A stretch of DNA of 64,000 bases, from positions 434,001 through 498,000 of the forward strand of contig NZ_CABVIR010000002.1 in assembly GCF_902498065.1 (NCBI RefSeq). Direction: 5' to 3'. This document shows, one piece after another, positions 45,268-55,500 of this stretch (position 1 is its first letter; each line of letters opens with the position of its first letter). Both the position numbers and the translations under genes were made by a program. The notes under the pieces were generated by a model. The model worked only from the letters and a program-made list of their open reading frames with translations. It did no database searches and was not told the origin of the DNA. This stretch comes from Pseudomonas fluorescens (lineage in GTDB: Bacteria; Pseudomonadota; Gammaproteobacteria; Pseudomonadales; Pseudomonadaceae).

Positions 45268-45355
45268 TGCCTTGGCTGGCGATAGACTTCAAGATCACCA
45301 CAGACCCAATGTTTTTACAGAGACAGCGCGCGTAACCTTGCGACAGGAACTCCCC

Positions 45356-46249
45356 ATGGCCAACGCTTTACCCGACTTGAAACTGTTGCGCATCTTCGTC
45401 AGCGTGGTCCGCCATCAGGGGTTCGCCAACGCCCAGCAAGAGCTCAACCTCTCGACCTCGGCGATCAGCACCTACATGAGCCAGCTCGAGGCGGCCCTCG
45501 GCCTGGTGCTCTGCCATCGCGGGCGCGGCGGGTTCAGCCTGACCAGCAAGGGCGAGCTGTTCCATCAGGAAACCCTGCGCCTGCTCGGCGAACTCGAAGG
45601 CTTCGAGCAATACGCGGCGGCGCTGAAGGGAGAATTGCGCGGTACGCTGAACCTCGGCGTCATCGACTCCACCGTCAGCGACAAGGCCTTGCCGTTCGCC
45701 GAAGCTATCGGCGCCTACAGTCAGGAACACCCGGCCGTGCATTTGCACCTGTCGGTGATGAGCCCGTACGAGCTGCAACTCGGCGTACAGGACAACCGCC
45801 TCGACCTAGCCATCGGTGCGTTTTCCACACGCATGAGCGGGCTGGTCTACATGCCGTTGTACCGCGAGCAGCACTGGCTGTATTGCAGCAGCCGGCACCC
45901 GCTGTTCACCGAGCGGCGCATCCCCGAGCAAGTCATCACCCAGCAGCGCATGGTCGGCCGTGGCTATTGGAGCCAGGCCGAGCTGGCGCGCCACGGCTTC
46001 AAACACAGTGCCGCGACCGTGGAAAGTATGGAGGCGCAACTGATCCTGGTGCTGTCCGGCGCCTACATCGGTTACCTGCCGGAGCACTACGCCCAGGCCT
46101 GGGCCGACAAGGGGGATTTGCGCGTGTTGCTGCCGGCGACCTTCGGTTACCAGGCACCGTTCTCGATGATCATGCGCCGGGGCCGCAGCCGCGAACCGTT
46201 GATCCAGACCTTCCGCGATCTGCTCAAAGCGCAACTCAATCAGGCTTGA
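45356..46249 (+). CDS. gbuR: LysR-type regulator of guanidinobutyrate use
   Basis: A 297-residue LysR protein; HTH DLKLLRIFVSVVRHQGFANAQQELNLSTSAISTYMSQLE, quoted in part. GbuR activates gbuA in P. aeruginosa in response to guanidinobutyrate; the divergent arrangement with gbuA, the dyad in the space and the homologous order support this identity. The start at 45356 begins the HTH with MANALPDLK; the frame open to 45272 lies in the operator area. Confidence 0.85.
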   Translation: MANALPDLKLLRIFVSVVRHQGFANAQQELNLSTSAISTYMSQLEAALGLVLCHRGRGGFSLTSKGELFHQETLRLLGELEGFEQYAAALKGELRGTLNLGVIDSTVSDKALPFAEAIGAYSQEHPAVHLHLSVMSPYELQLGVQDNRLDLAIGAFSTRMSGLVYMPLYREQHWLYCSSRHPLFTERRIPEQVITQQRMVGRGYWSQAELARHGFKHSAATVESMEAQLILVLSGAYIGYLPEHYAQAWADKGDLRVLLPATFGYQAPFSMIMRRGRSREPLIQTFRDLLKAQLNQA

Positions 46250-46253
46250 GAAC

Positions 46254-46850
46254 ATGTCCAGAATCCAATGCCCGCGCTGCCTGCGTCCGCAAACCCACTG
46301 CCTGTGCCCACTGATCCCGAGCCTCGACAGCCGCACTCGGGTGTTGCTGTTGCAGCATCCGAGCGAAGTGAACCATGCGCTGAACACCGCGCGGTTGGCG
46401 GCGCTGGGGTTGAACAATGCCGAGTTGATTGTGGGAGAGGTGTTCGAAAATTTACCGGCACTGTTGAATCAATCGGGCTATCAGGCGCGGCTGTTGTTTC
46501 CGGCAGAGCAGGCACAGCCGTTGCAGGCTTACACCGCAAATGATCAAGCGCTGCTGCTGGTGGTCCCGGACGGCACCTGGCGCAAGGCGCGCAAAATGCT
46601 GCACCTCAATCCGTTGCTGGCGGCGTTGCCCCGAGTGACCCTGGCGGAGGGCGGCGTGTCACGGTATCGCTTGCGCAAGGCGCCGGGGCCGGGTGCGTTG
46701 TCGACGGTGGAGGCGATTGTGCAGGCGTTGCAGACGCTGGAAGCACCCGTGAGTTTCGAGCCGTTGTTGAAACCGTTCGAGGCGTTGATCGAGGGGCAGA
46801 TTGCGGCGATGGGGGAGGAAACCTTCCAGCGCAATCATGGCGACAGATAA
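46254..46850 (+). CDS. DTW-domain tRNA-uridine aminocarboxypropyltransferase (TapT-like)
   Basis: A 198-residue enzyme of the DTW family, which adds the aminocarboxypropyl group of S-adenosylmethionine to tRNA uridine (acp3U). The DTW-type motif reads DGTWRKARKM. The N-terminal Cys set CPRC...THCLCP is the zinc site. It starts 5 bases after the gbuR stop, so it is probably co-transcribed with gbuR although unrelated in function. Length is in the family range. Confidence 0.82.
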   Translation: MSRIQCPRCLRPQTHCLCPLIPSLDSRTRVLLLQHPSEVNHALNTARLAALGLNNAELIVGEVFENLPALLNQSGYQARLLFPAEQAQPLQAYTANDQALLLVVPDGTWRKARKMLHLNPLLAALPRVTLAEGGVSRYRLRKAPGPGALSTVEAIVQALQTLEAPVSFEPLLKPFEALIEGQIAAMGEETFQRNHGDR

Positions 46851-46869
46851 GTATTGTTTTTACCGGCCC

Positions 46870-46963
46870 CATCGCTAGCAGGCTAGCTCCCACAGTTGAT
46901 CAGTGGTGAGTACAAAATACGTGATCGCTCCAATTCCCCTGTGGGAGCTAGCCTGCTAGCGAT
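46870..46963. repeat. REP pair, inverted
   Basis: CATCGCTAGCAGGCTAGCTCC (46870-46890, in part) and GGAGCTAGCCTGCTAGCGAT (46944-46963) are inverse copies of the Pseudomonas REP type, between convergent genes. Confidence 0.8.
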
Positions 46964-46998
46964 AGCCATTGCACATTCAATGAAAATTCTGGCCGGAT

Positions 46999-48366
46999 CT
47001 ATCGCTCCCGCATCGCCTCGGTCCGGGCTTTAAGCACCGGCTTCAGCAGATAATCCAGCACACTTTTCTCACCCGTGATGATGTCCACCGTGGCAACCAT
47101 CCCGGGAATAATCAGCAACGGCTTCACATCTCCACCCAAGTGATTTTTATCGGTCCGCACCTGGATCAGATAAAAACTGTTGCCCTTGTCATCGGTGATC
47201 GTGTCCGCCCCGATCAGCTCAAGCTTGGCACTCAACCCACCATAAATCGTGTAGTCATACGCACTGAACTTGACCATCGCTTTCTGCCCCGGATGCAGGA
47301 ACGCCACGTCCTGCGGCCGCACCTTGGCTTCGATCAGCAGGTTGTCTTCGATGGGGACGATTTCCACCATGTCGCTGCCCGGCTGGACCACGCCCCCGAT
47401 GGTGTTGACCTTCAGCACTTTGATAATTCCGTGCACCGGCGACACCACCGTCGTGCGGCTCACGCGATCGTCGATGGCGATGCTCGACGCGGTGATTTTC
47501 GACAGGTCGGTGCGTTTCTCATTCAACTCTTTCGCCGCGTCCGAGCGGAAGGATTGTTCCGATTCGTCGATCTTGCTTTTGATCTCGTTGATCGCCGATT
47601 CGGCGCGAGGAATCGCCAGCGTCGTGGCATTCAGCGAACCGCGAATCTCCACTGCGCTGCGTTTGAGCCGCAGGATTTCCACCGGCGACACCGCGCCGGT
47701 ACCCACCAGGGGTGCAGACATGTTCATCTCTTGTTGCAGCAGCGCCAGGCTTGAACTGTATTGCCCCTGTTTCGAGCGAAACTCCGCCAGTTCCTGGGTT
47801 TTCTGCCGCAGTTGTTCGGTCAGTGTGCGCTGTTCGCTGGCCAGCCGGCGTTGCCGTTGTTCGTACAGCGAGCGCTCGTCTTCGGCGACTTGCGGGGCCT
47901 TGGCGATCACCTCCGGCGACAACTTGAATGGCCGGCCCTCGGCCTCGGCGGACAGGCGTTCGACCTGTGCAGTCAGCGCATAGCGATCAACCTCGCTTTC
48001 TCCCTTGTTCGACAGAAAGCGCGTGTCATCCAGGCGCAGCAGCGTGTCGCCCTTGTTCACCATTTGCCCTTCGCGCACGAAGATCTCGGTGACGATGCCA
48101 CCCTCCAGGTTCTGGATCACCTGCACCTTGCTCGACGGAATCGCCTTGCCTTCGCCCATGGTGACTTCCTGCAACACGGCGAACTTGGCCCAGACCACCG
48201 CACTGATGATCAACGCAGCGGCGAGCCACACGGTGATCCGCGACCAGCGCGGGGAATCCTGCAATGAGGCGCCGGCCGTTTCCGGCATGAACTCGCTTTC
48301 GGCACTTTTGCTGAAGCTGTCGAAGTACCCGCGTGTCTTCGACGTTACAGGCAGGGAATTAGGCAT
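46999..48366 (-). CDS. HlyD-type membrane fusion protein of type I secretion
   Basis: A 455-residue adaptor with one membrane segment (~44-63), a long coiled-coil hairpin (~100-300: LSAEAEGRPFK, EQRQRRLASEQRTLTEQLRQ) and the barrel/lipoyl domains (IQNLEGGIVTEIFVREGQMV and VVSPVHGIIKVLKVNTIGGVV). It bridges the ABC exporter to the TolC duct and is the third gene of the run TolC, ABC, HlyD. It is LapC-like by position and order; dedicated to the adhesin at 52504. A 9-base space follows the ABC gene. Confidence 0.88.
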   Translation of the reverse strand: MPNSLPVTSKTRGYFDSFSKSAESEFMPETAGASLQDSPRWSRITVWLAAALIISAVVWAKFAVLQEVTMGEGKAIPSSKVQVIQNLEGGIVTEIFVREGQMVNKGDTLLRLDDTRFLSNKGESEVDRYALTAQVERLSAEAEGRPFKLSPEVIAKAPQVAEDERSLYEQRQRRLASEQRTLTEQLRQKTQELAEFRSKQGQYSSSLALLQQEMNMSAPLVGTGAVSPVEILRLKRSAVEIRGSLNATTLAIPRAESAINEIKSKIDESEQSFRSDAAKELNEKRTDLSKITASSIAIDDRVSRTTVVSPVHGIIKVLKVNTIGGVVQPGSDMVEIVPIEDNLLIEAKVRPQDVAFLHPGQKAMVKFSAYDYTIYGGLSAKLELIGADTITDDKGNSFYLIQVRTDKNHLGGDVKPLLIIPGMVATVDIITGEKSVLDYLLKPVLKARTEAMRER

Positions 48367-48375
48367 GGCGGACTC

Positions 48376-50535
48376 CTAGACGGCCGCAGAGCCGACACGG
48401 CCCTTGCGCAGTGCATCGATGACCGCTTCTTTCGGACCGTCGGCGACGATCCTCCCGTTGTCCAGCACCACCAGCCGATCCACCAGGCTCAGCATCGAGG
48501 TGCGGTGAGTCACCAGCAGCAAGGTTTTGCCCTGGACCCAACCGTGGAGTTTTTGCCGCAGGACATCTTCGCTGCTGTTGTCCATGGCGCTGGTGGGTTC
48601 GTCGAGCAACATGATCGGCGGGTCGAGCAACAAGGCGCGGGCCAGCAACACCGCTTGGCGTTGCCCACCCGACAGCAACTGCCCGCGTTCGCCGACAGGC
48701 CGGTCAAACCCTTGCGGATGTTGACGCGCCAGTTCGGTCACACCGGTCAATTCCGCCACTTCCAGCATCCGCGAATCGCTGATGTAACGCGCGCCGAGGG
48801 TCAGGTTGTCGCGCAGGCTGCCGGCCAGCAGCGGCAGGTCATGGGCGACGTAACCGATCTGTTGACGCAGGTCGGCGACGTCCAGTTGCCGCAGGTCCAG
48901 GCCATCGAGCAGCAACTGACCTTCCTCAGGTTCGTAGAAGCCCATCAGCAGTCGCCCCAAGGTACTTTTCCCCGAACCGCTGCGCCCGATGATGCCGACC
49001 CGTTCACCGGGTTTCAGGCTGAAACTGATGTTGGCCAGCGCTGGGGCGTTCTGGCCGTTGTAGTGAAAGGTCACGCCGCTGACGTCGAGGGCGCCTTGCA
49101 GTTGCGTGCGTTCCAAGGGGCGCTGTTTGGCGTCGCGCTCTTGCGGCAGGCCCATCAGCGCATCGGTGCTTTTCATCGTCAGTTGCGCTTGCTGATAGCG
49201 CGTGATCAGGCCTGCGATCTGTCCCAGCGGCGCGAGCACACGGCTGCCGAGCATGTACGTCGCCACCAGTGCGCCGACGCTGAGGTTGCCGGCAATGATG
49301 CTGTAGACCCCGGCGACGATGGTCGCCATGCCGGAGAACTGCTGGATGAACAACGTGCCGTTGGTGGCCAGCGCCGACAGGTTGCGCGCATGGCTGTCGA
49401 GGCGGGTGAGGGCGCCGTGGGTGCTTTCCCATTTGTGTTGGCGTTCACTCTCGGCGCTGCAAGCCTTGAGGGTTTCCAGGCCGCCGAGGGTTTCGATCAG
49501 CAGGGCCTGGCGTTCGGCGCCGAGGGTCAGGCTTTTTTGCACGGTGTCGCGCAGGCGCACTTGAATCACCATCGCGAACAGGATGGTGATCGGAAACGCC
49601 AGCAACGGAATCACCACCAACCAGCCACCGAGCAGGCCGATCACCACCAGCATCAGCACGGCGAAGGGCAGGTCGATCAGGCTGGTCAGGGTTACGGCGG
49701 TGAGAAATTCACGCAGGCCCTGGAAGTCATGAATGCTTTGAGCGAACCCCCCGATGGTCGCCGGGCGCGCTTTCATCGACATGCCGGTGATGCGTTCGAA
49801 CAGCGTGGCGGACAGGATCACGTCGGTTTTCTTCCCGGCGGTATCCAGCAAATGTGCGCGGACCACCCGCAATGCCAGCTCGAAACCGGTGCCGATCAGC
49901 AAACCGATGGACAGCACCCACAGGGTCGAAGTGGCCTGGTTCGGCACCACCCGGTCGTAGGTCTGCATCACGAACAGCGGCACCATCAGCCCCAGCAGGT
50001 TGATCAGGAAACTCGCCAGGATCGCATCGCTGTACAGCCATTTCGACAACTTCAAGGTGTCGCGAAACCATGCCTCCACACGTGGCACCAGGGGCGAGCG
50101 CAGGTCTTCGAGTTCATGCCGTGGCCGGGCGAACAAGGCTTGGCCGCTGTAGTTTTCGGCCAGCTCTTCACGGCTGACCCATTGCTCGCCGCCGTCGGCT
50201 TCGCTCGGCAGAATCAGCAACCGGCCATCCTCGCCAAAGCGACGCAGCACTGCGGTGCGGCCGTTGTTGAGGATCAGCATCACGGGCAAATTGAGCGCGG
50301 AAATGTCGTCCAGTTCGCGGCGCAGCAAGCGCGCCTGCAGACTGGCCCGGGCCGCAGCGCGCGGCAGCAGGTCCAGGCTCAAGCGTTGGTGTGCCATTGG
50401 CAGTCCGGCACTCAGGCTGGCGCGACTGACCGTCGCGCCATGAAGTTTGCAGAGAATCAGCAGCCCGTCCAGAAGCGGGTCATCGAAGCTCAGCCGCGGA
50501 TCGACACCATTGTTGCCGGATTCCATGCTGGTCAC
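48376..50535 (-). CDS. Type I secretion ABC transporter with degenerate C39-like domain
   Basis: A 719-residue exporter. Residues ~15-135 are a C39-like domain: LLDGLLILCKLHG keeps Cys, but the catalytic His position reads NNGRTAVL, so it is not an active peptidase but a docking part, as in LapB/HlyB-type exporters. The membrane part follows (~150-450) and the ATPase is at the end: Walker A GRSGSGKST, signature LSGGQRQ, Walker B IMLLDEPTSAMD and the switch His in VTHRTSM. The start is the GTG at 50535 behind GGAG at an 8-base distance; an ATG at 50526 is the alternative. LapB-like by context. Confidence 0.88.
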   Translation of the reverse strand: MTSMESGNNGVDPRLSFDDPLLDGLLILCKLHGATVSRASLSAGLPMAHQRLSLDLLPRAAARASLQARLLRRELDDISALNLPVMLILNNGRTAVLRRFGEDGRLLILPSEADGGEQWVSREELAENYSGQALFARPRHELEDLRSPLVPRVEAWFRDTLKLSKWLYSDAILASFLINLLGLMVPLFVMQTYDRVVPNQATSTLWVLSIGLLIGTGFELALRVVRAHLLDTAGKKTDVILSATLFERITGMSMKARPATIGGFAQSIHDFQGLREFLTAVTLTSLIDLPFAVLMLVVIGLLGGWLVVIPLLAFPITILFAMVIQVRLRDTVQKSLTLGAERQALLIETLGGLETLKACSAESERQHKWESTHGALTRLDSHARNLSALATNGTLFIQQFSGMATIVAGVYSIIAGNLSVGALVATYMLGSRVLAPLGQIAGLITRYQQAQLTMKSTDALMGLPQERDAKQRPLERTQLQGALDVSGVTFHYNGQNAPALANISFSLKPGERVGIIGRSGSGKSTLGRLLMGFYEPEEGQLLLDGLDLRQLDVADLRQQIGYVAHDLPLLAGSLRDNLTLGARYISDSRMLEVAELTGVTELARQHPQGFDRPVGERGQLLSGGQRQAVLLARALLLDPPIMLLDEPTSAMDNSSEDVLRQKLHGWVQGKTLLLVTHRTSMLSLVDRLVVLDNGRIVADGPKEAVIDALRKGRVGSAAV

Positions 50536-50553
50536 ATTGATCGCTCCAGTGCA

Positions 50554-51912
50554 CTACTTCAGTTCAGGCAGACGGGCTTCGTTTTTCACTTCGGTCCGGG
50601 CGATCGCGTCGGCGGGCAGCACCACGCGTTGTTTGCTCAGCAACTGGCCCATGTTCGCCAGCACGCGGTACATCGAGTATTCCTCGGTGTAGCGCACTTC
50701 GGTGTAGCGGCGGTTGGCGTTGTAGAGTTCGTTTTCGCTGTCGAGCACGTCAAGCAGGGTCCGTTGGCCGAGGCCGAACTGGTCCTGATACGCCGCACGA
50801 ACGCGGGTGGTGGTTTCGGCGTATTCGCGGGCAGTCGGGGTTTGTTTTTTCGCGTTGACCATGGCGTTCCAGGCCAGGTGAATGTTCTCGTTGAGTTGGC
50901 GCAGGGCGTTGTTGCGGATGTCCATGGCCTGGTTGATCTTGTGCGCGTCGGACGCCAGCCGTGCCTTGTCGCTGCCGCCACGGAACAGGTTGTAGTTCAT
51001 CACGACGCCGACGCGCCATTCATTGTCATGGCCTTCTTCACCGGCGATGTTGTTGTTCGCGCCCACCGCAGCTTCAGCGTCGAAGCGAGGGTAGAACGGC
51101 GACTTGGCGACTTCGTACTGGCTCTCCGCCGATTGCACGTCGGCCTGGGCCGATTTCAGGTACGGGTTGTTGTCGACCATGCTCTGTTGGGCATCCTGGA
51201 TCGTGGCCGGCAGTTCGCCGCGAATCGACGGCAGCGTTTCCAGTTCATCGGGCATGCGCCCGGTGACTGCGTAGAAATTTGCTTCGGCATCGGCCAGATC
51301 GACTTCGGCGGTGTCGAGGTTGTTCTCCGCAAGTGCCCGACGCGCCACGGATTGATCGGCGTCGGCGTTGCTGCCGATGCCGCGCTGGGTACGCAGGCCG
51401 ATCTGGTCGTTGACCCGTAGGTGGGCTTGCAGGTTGTTCTTGGCCAGGGTCACCAGTTCGCGGCGCTTGAGCACCTCAAGGTAGACCTCGATGGTACGCA
51501 GGGCCAGGTCCTGAGCGGTGCCCTGGGCGTAATAGGCCCGGGAGTTGACCACGCCTTTGGTGCGCTCGACTTCGTTGGCCGTGTTGAAGCCGTCGAAGAG
51601 CATCTGCCGCAGGCGCAATTCCGATTGGGTGTAGTTGAGGATTTCCGTGTTGTGATTGCCGAAGGCGCGGGTGTTGGTGTTATCGCTGTACCCGCGCCCG
51701 TACGAGGCATTTAGATCAACGGATGGATAAAACCCACCTTTGGCGACTTTTACGTCTTCATCGGCCGACAGACGGCTGTCCACCCGCGACGCCAGTTCCG
51801 GGTGGGTCGCAATGGTGCTCTGGATCGCCTCGGTCAGTGACATGGCTTGAACCTGAGAAGTGCAGGCCATAGCCAATAAAATCGCACTGCAGATGGGGTT
51901 CAATCGGCTCAT
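50554..51912 (-). CDS. TolC-family outer-membrane duct of type I secretion
   Basis: A 452-residue outer-membrane factor. The signal peptide (CSAILLAMACTSQVQA) is followed by SLTEAIQSTIATHPELASR, the TolC type start, and two homologous halves of helices and strands. QFGLGQRTLLDVLDSENELYNANRRY is the conserved second-half mark. First gene of the exporter run, divergent from the adhesin. The start at 51912 follows GAGAT. LapE-like by context. Confidence 0.88.
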   Translation of the reverse strand: MSRLNPICSAILLAMACTSQVQAMSLTEAIQSTIATHPELASRVDSRLSADEDVKVAKGGFYPSVDLNASYGRGYSDNTNTRAFGNHNTEILNYTQSELRLRQMLFDGFNTANEVERTKGVVNSRAYYAQGTAQDLALRTIEVYLEVLKRRELVTLAKNNLQAHLRVNDQIGLRTQRGIGSNADADQSVARRALAENNLDTAEVDLADAEANFYAVTGRMPDELETLPSIRGELPATIQDAQQSMVDNNPYLKSAQADVQSAESQYEVAKSPFYPRFDAEAAVGANNNIAGEEGHDNEWRVGVVMNYNLFRGGSDKARLASDAHKINQAMDIRNNALRQLNENIHLAWNAMVNAKKQTPTAREYAETTTRVRAAYQDQFGLGQRTLLDVLDSENELYNANRRYTEVRYTEEYSMYRVLANMGQLLSKQRVVLPADAIARTEVKNEARLPELK

Positions 51913-51949
51913 GGGTGCATCTCCCTGATTCCTAATGGTGCTTATAAGT

Positions 51950-51965
51950 CGCCAATTATTTGGCG
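51950..51965. promoter_or_regulatory. Palindrome before the exporter operon
   Basis: CGCCAATTATTTGGCG: a 6-bp stem (CGCCAA/TTGGCG) around TTAT, 37 bases before the TolC start codon on its strand. It may be an operator or leader hairpin. Confidence 0.35.
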
Positions 51966-52208
51966 GCATTTATAGGTAAACCGTTTCATGCCTGTAACAA
52001 CTAGAGCTAAGAACATTCTGGGAAGAACCTAAGAAGGATTTTTCATAAGGTTTATGCCAAAAAAAACTTATGCGCTCTGCAAAATCCAGCACATTGTTCA
52101 AGTCGAAACCCCTTGATTTACGAGCGTTAGGGCGCTCAAAAGGGCAAAAGGAAGGTTCTACCCACTTATCGATACAGGGCGTAGAAGTGCTGGAGGGGAG
52201 GGACGCGA

Positions 52209-52259
52209 AACGGTTTTTTTGGTGACGTTTTTTTGTCACTTGTTTGATTCAGAACCGTT
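52209..52259. promoter_or_regulatory. Nested inverted repeats upstream of the adhesin gene
   Basis: AACGGTT (52209-52215) faces AACCGTT (52253-52259) and inside them GTGAC (52222-52226) faces GTCAC (52235-52239), with T runs between. It lies in the 591-base gap (51913-52503) between the exporter and the adhesin, which is AT-richer than average and holds no believable gene. It may be a protein site or a transcript hairpin. Confidence 0.3.
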
Positions 52260-52503
52260 ACGCATCGCTCACTGGATGAGGTTTTGCCGAACAGGATCCC
52301 GATGCTTTTGACTGCAAAGGGGTTTATCTCGGATCGACACCTCGCCCACGAGCGACATGCTTGGCGAGACAGTCGCCAGGGCGGCGGCTTGGTATTGACA
52401 GGCCGCTGCCCGGTAGACGTTCGCTGGCCATCCGCTTGAACCCTGAGCACGTTCTTCGCAAACAACAGGATGCCGACAACGGTTGGCAGCGGAGGAAGTG
52501 CAC

Positions 52504-55500
52504 ATGGCTACGCTCATCGGTATCGTCAGTAAGGTCATTGGTCAGGTGTTCGCCCAAGGGAGCGACGGCACCCGGCGTGTGCTGATCGAGGGGGATCGCC
52601 TGTATACCGGCGATCAACTGATCACCGGTGCCGAAGGCGCGGTGGCGGTGCATCTGCAAAATGGCCAGGAACTGACGCTCGGGCGTGGCAGCAGTCTGCA
52701 AATGAATCCTCAGTTGCTCGCTGATCACGCGCCTCACGTGGACACCACTGAGGCGGCCACGCCGACTCAGGCGCAATTGACCGATGTCGAGCAACTGCAA
52801 AAAGCCATCGCCGCCGGTGATGACCCGACCCAAACCGCTGAAGCGACGGCCGCAGGCCCTGGCACACCGGGTGCCCCCGGCGGTGCATTGGGCGGCGGCC
52901 ACAGTTTTGTGCTGCTGGAGGAAGTGGCCGGGCGGGTCGATCCGACCATCGGTTTTCCCACCGCAGGCTTCAACGGCATTCCCGAAATGCCTCTGGAACG
53001 TCTGGCCGGCGATCCGGACAATGGCGGCAACGGGCCCGCTGCGGCGATTGTTGCAGACACCCCGGATCGTCCGGACGTTCCTGACACTCCGGACAACCCT
53101 GTCACCCTCAACGGCCTCGACGTAGAAGGCGGCGAGCTGACCGTCTACGAGAAAAACCTCACCTACGGCACCGACCCGGACGCTCCCGTCCTGACCCAGA
53201 CTGGCACCTTCTCCGTCACCGCTCTGGACGGTTTGCAAACCCTCACCGTGGGCGGCATCGCCGTGGTCACCGCGGGTGTCGCGGCAGGCTTTCCGCAATC
53301 GAGCGAGACCGATACCGGGGCGATTTTCACCATCACCGGTTACAACCCGGCGACCGGCGTGGTCAGTTACAGCTACACGCTGCGTTACGACAGCGATCAC
53401 CCGAATGGCAGCGGAGCCAACAGCATCTCCGAACACTTCGACGTGGTGGCCAAGGACACCGACGGCAGCACCGCGACCGGGCAAATCAACGTCAACATCG
53501 TCGATGACACGCCCGACGCCAACCCCGATGCGACCTCGGTGGCGGAGGGCGGCGTGGTCAGTGGCAACGTGTTGTGGAACGACGTCGCGGGTGCCGACGG
53601 TCCCTTGCTTGGCGGTGGCGTGGTCGGCGTGCGTGCCGGTTCCGATACCTCGACCCCGGTCAGCGGCGGACTGAATCAGCAGATCAACGGCACCTACGGT
53701 TACCTGACCCTGGACGCCCAGGGCAACGCCGAATACCACAGCTACCCGAACAGCGTGAACGGCCCGGGCGCGACCGACGTGTTCACCTACACCCTGCGCG
53801 ATAACGACGGTGATGAAAGCACCACGACCATCACCATCGACGTCAACAACAGCTGCATCAAAGCGGTCAGCGACAACGACGTGACCGTCTACGAGAAAGC
53901 GTTGGACCTGAGCCAGGACGGCCAGGACCTGGCGCCCGGCACCGTCATCGGCAGCCAGCCGGGCCACACAGGCGAAACTGCCTCTGGCACCTTGGTCGGC
54001 TCGGTCAGCGGCGCGGCGGGCGCGATCACTTATGCACTGGTCGGCAGTGACCAGGGGGCATACGGCCAAATCCTGCTCAACCCCAACGGCACCTACACCT
54101 ACACCCTGACCTCGCCGGCGAGCACCACGCCGCACGCGGACAACGGCGCCAACACCCTGAGCGAAACCTTCACCTATCAGGCCACCGATTCGCTGGGCAA
54201 CACCGTCACCAGCACCATCGTGGTGAACATCGTCGATGACGTGCCGAAAGCGGTCGATGACAGCAACGCGACGACTGCCACGCCCACACACCTGACCCTC
54301 GAAGGCAACGTCCTGAGCAACGACGTGCAAGGCGCGGACCGCGTGCCGACCGGGCCGGACAGCGGACCGATTACCGCCGGCACGTTCAACGGGACTTACG
54401 GCACGTTGGTGCTGAACGCCGACGGCACGTACACCTACACGCTGAACACCAGCGATGCCGATTTCAAAGCCTTGCACGGCGATGGCAACGGCACCGAAAC
54501 CTTCCAGTACACGCTCACCGATGCCGACGGCGACACCAGCACCGCCAACCTGGTCTTGCAGATCCATAACAGCCCGGTGACCCTCAACGGCCTCGACGCG
54601 TGTGGCGGCGAGCTGACCGTCTACGAGAAAAACCTCACCTACGGCACCGACCCGGACGCGCCGGCGCTGACCCAGACCGGCACCTTCACCGTCACCGCTC
54701 TGGACGGTTTGCAAACCCTCACCGTGGGCGGCATCGCCGTGGTCACCGCGGGTGTCGCGGCAGGCTTCCCGCAATCGAGCGAGACCGATACCGGGGCGAT
54801 TTTCACCATCACCGGTTACAACCCGGCGACCGGCGTGGTCAGTTACAGCTACACGCTGCGTTACGACAGCGACCACCCGAATGGCAGCGGAGCGAACAGC
54901 ATCTCCGAACACTTCGACGTGGTGGCCAAGGACACCGACGGCAGCACCGCGACCGGGCAAATCAACGTCAACATCGTCGATGACACGCCCGACGCCAACC
55001 CCGATGCAACCTCGGTGGCGGAGGGTGGCGTGGTCAGTGGCAACGTGTTGTGGAACGACGTCGCGGGTGCCGACGGTCCCTTGCTTGGCGGTGGCGTGGT
55101 CGGCGTGCGCGCCGGTTCCGATACCTCGACCCCGGTCAGCGGCGGACTGAATCAGCAGATCAACGGCACCTACGGTTACCTGACCCTCGACGCCCAGGGC
55201 AACGCCGAATACCACAGTAACCCCAACGGCGTGAACGGCCCGGGCGCGACTGACACCTTCACCTACACCCTGCGTGATAACGACGGTGACGAAAGCACCA
55301 CGACCATCACCATCGACGTCAACAACAGCTGCATCAGAGCAACCGTAGACAATGACGTGACCGTCTACGAAAAAGCCCTCGACCTGAACCAGGACGGCCA
55401 GGATCTGGCGGCTGGCACCGTCACCGGCAGCGAGCCGGGCCACACCGGCGAAACCGCCTCGGGCACGCTGGTCGGCTCGGTCATTGGTGCGGTGGGCGCG

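Noticed and set aside
48505..51420. A 971-codon plus-strand open frame opposite the exporter genes
   Set aside because: It runs antisense across two real genes (ABC and TolC) with Gln/His-rich nonsense composition.
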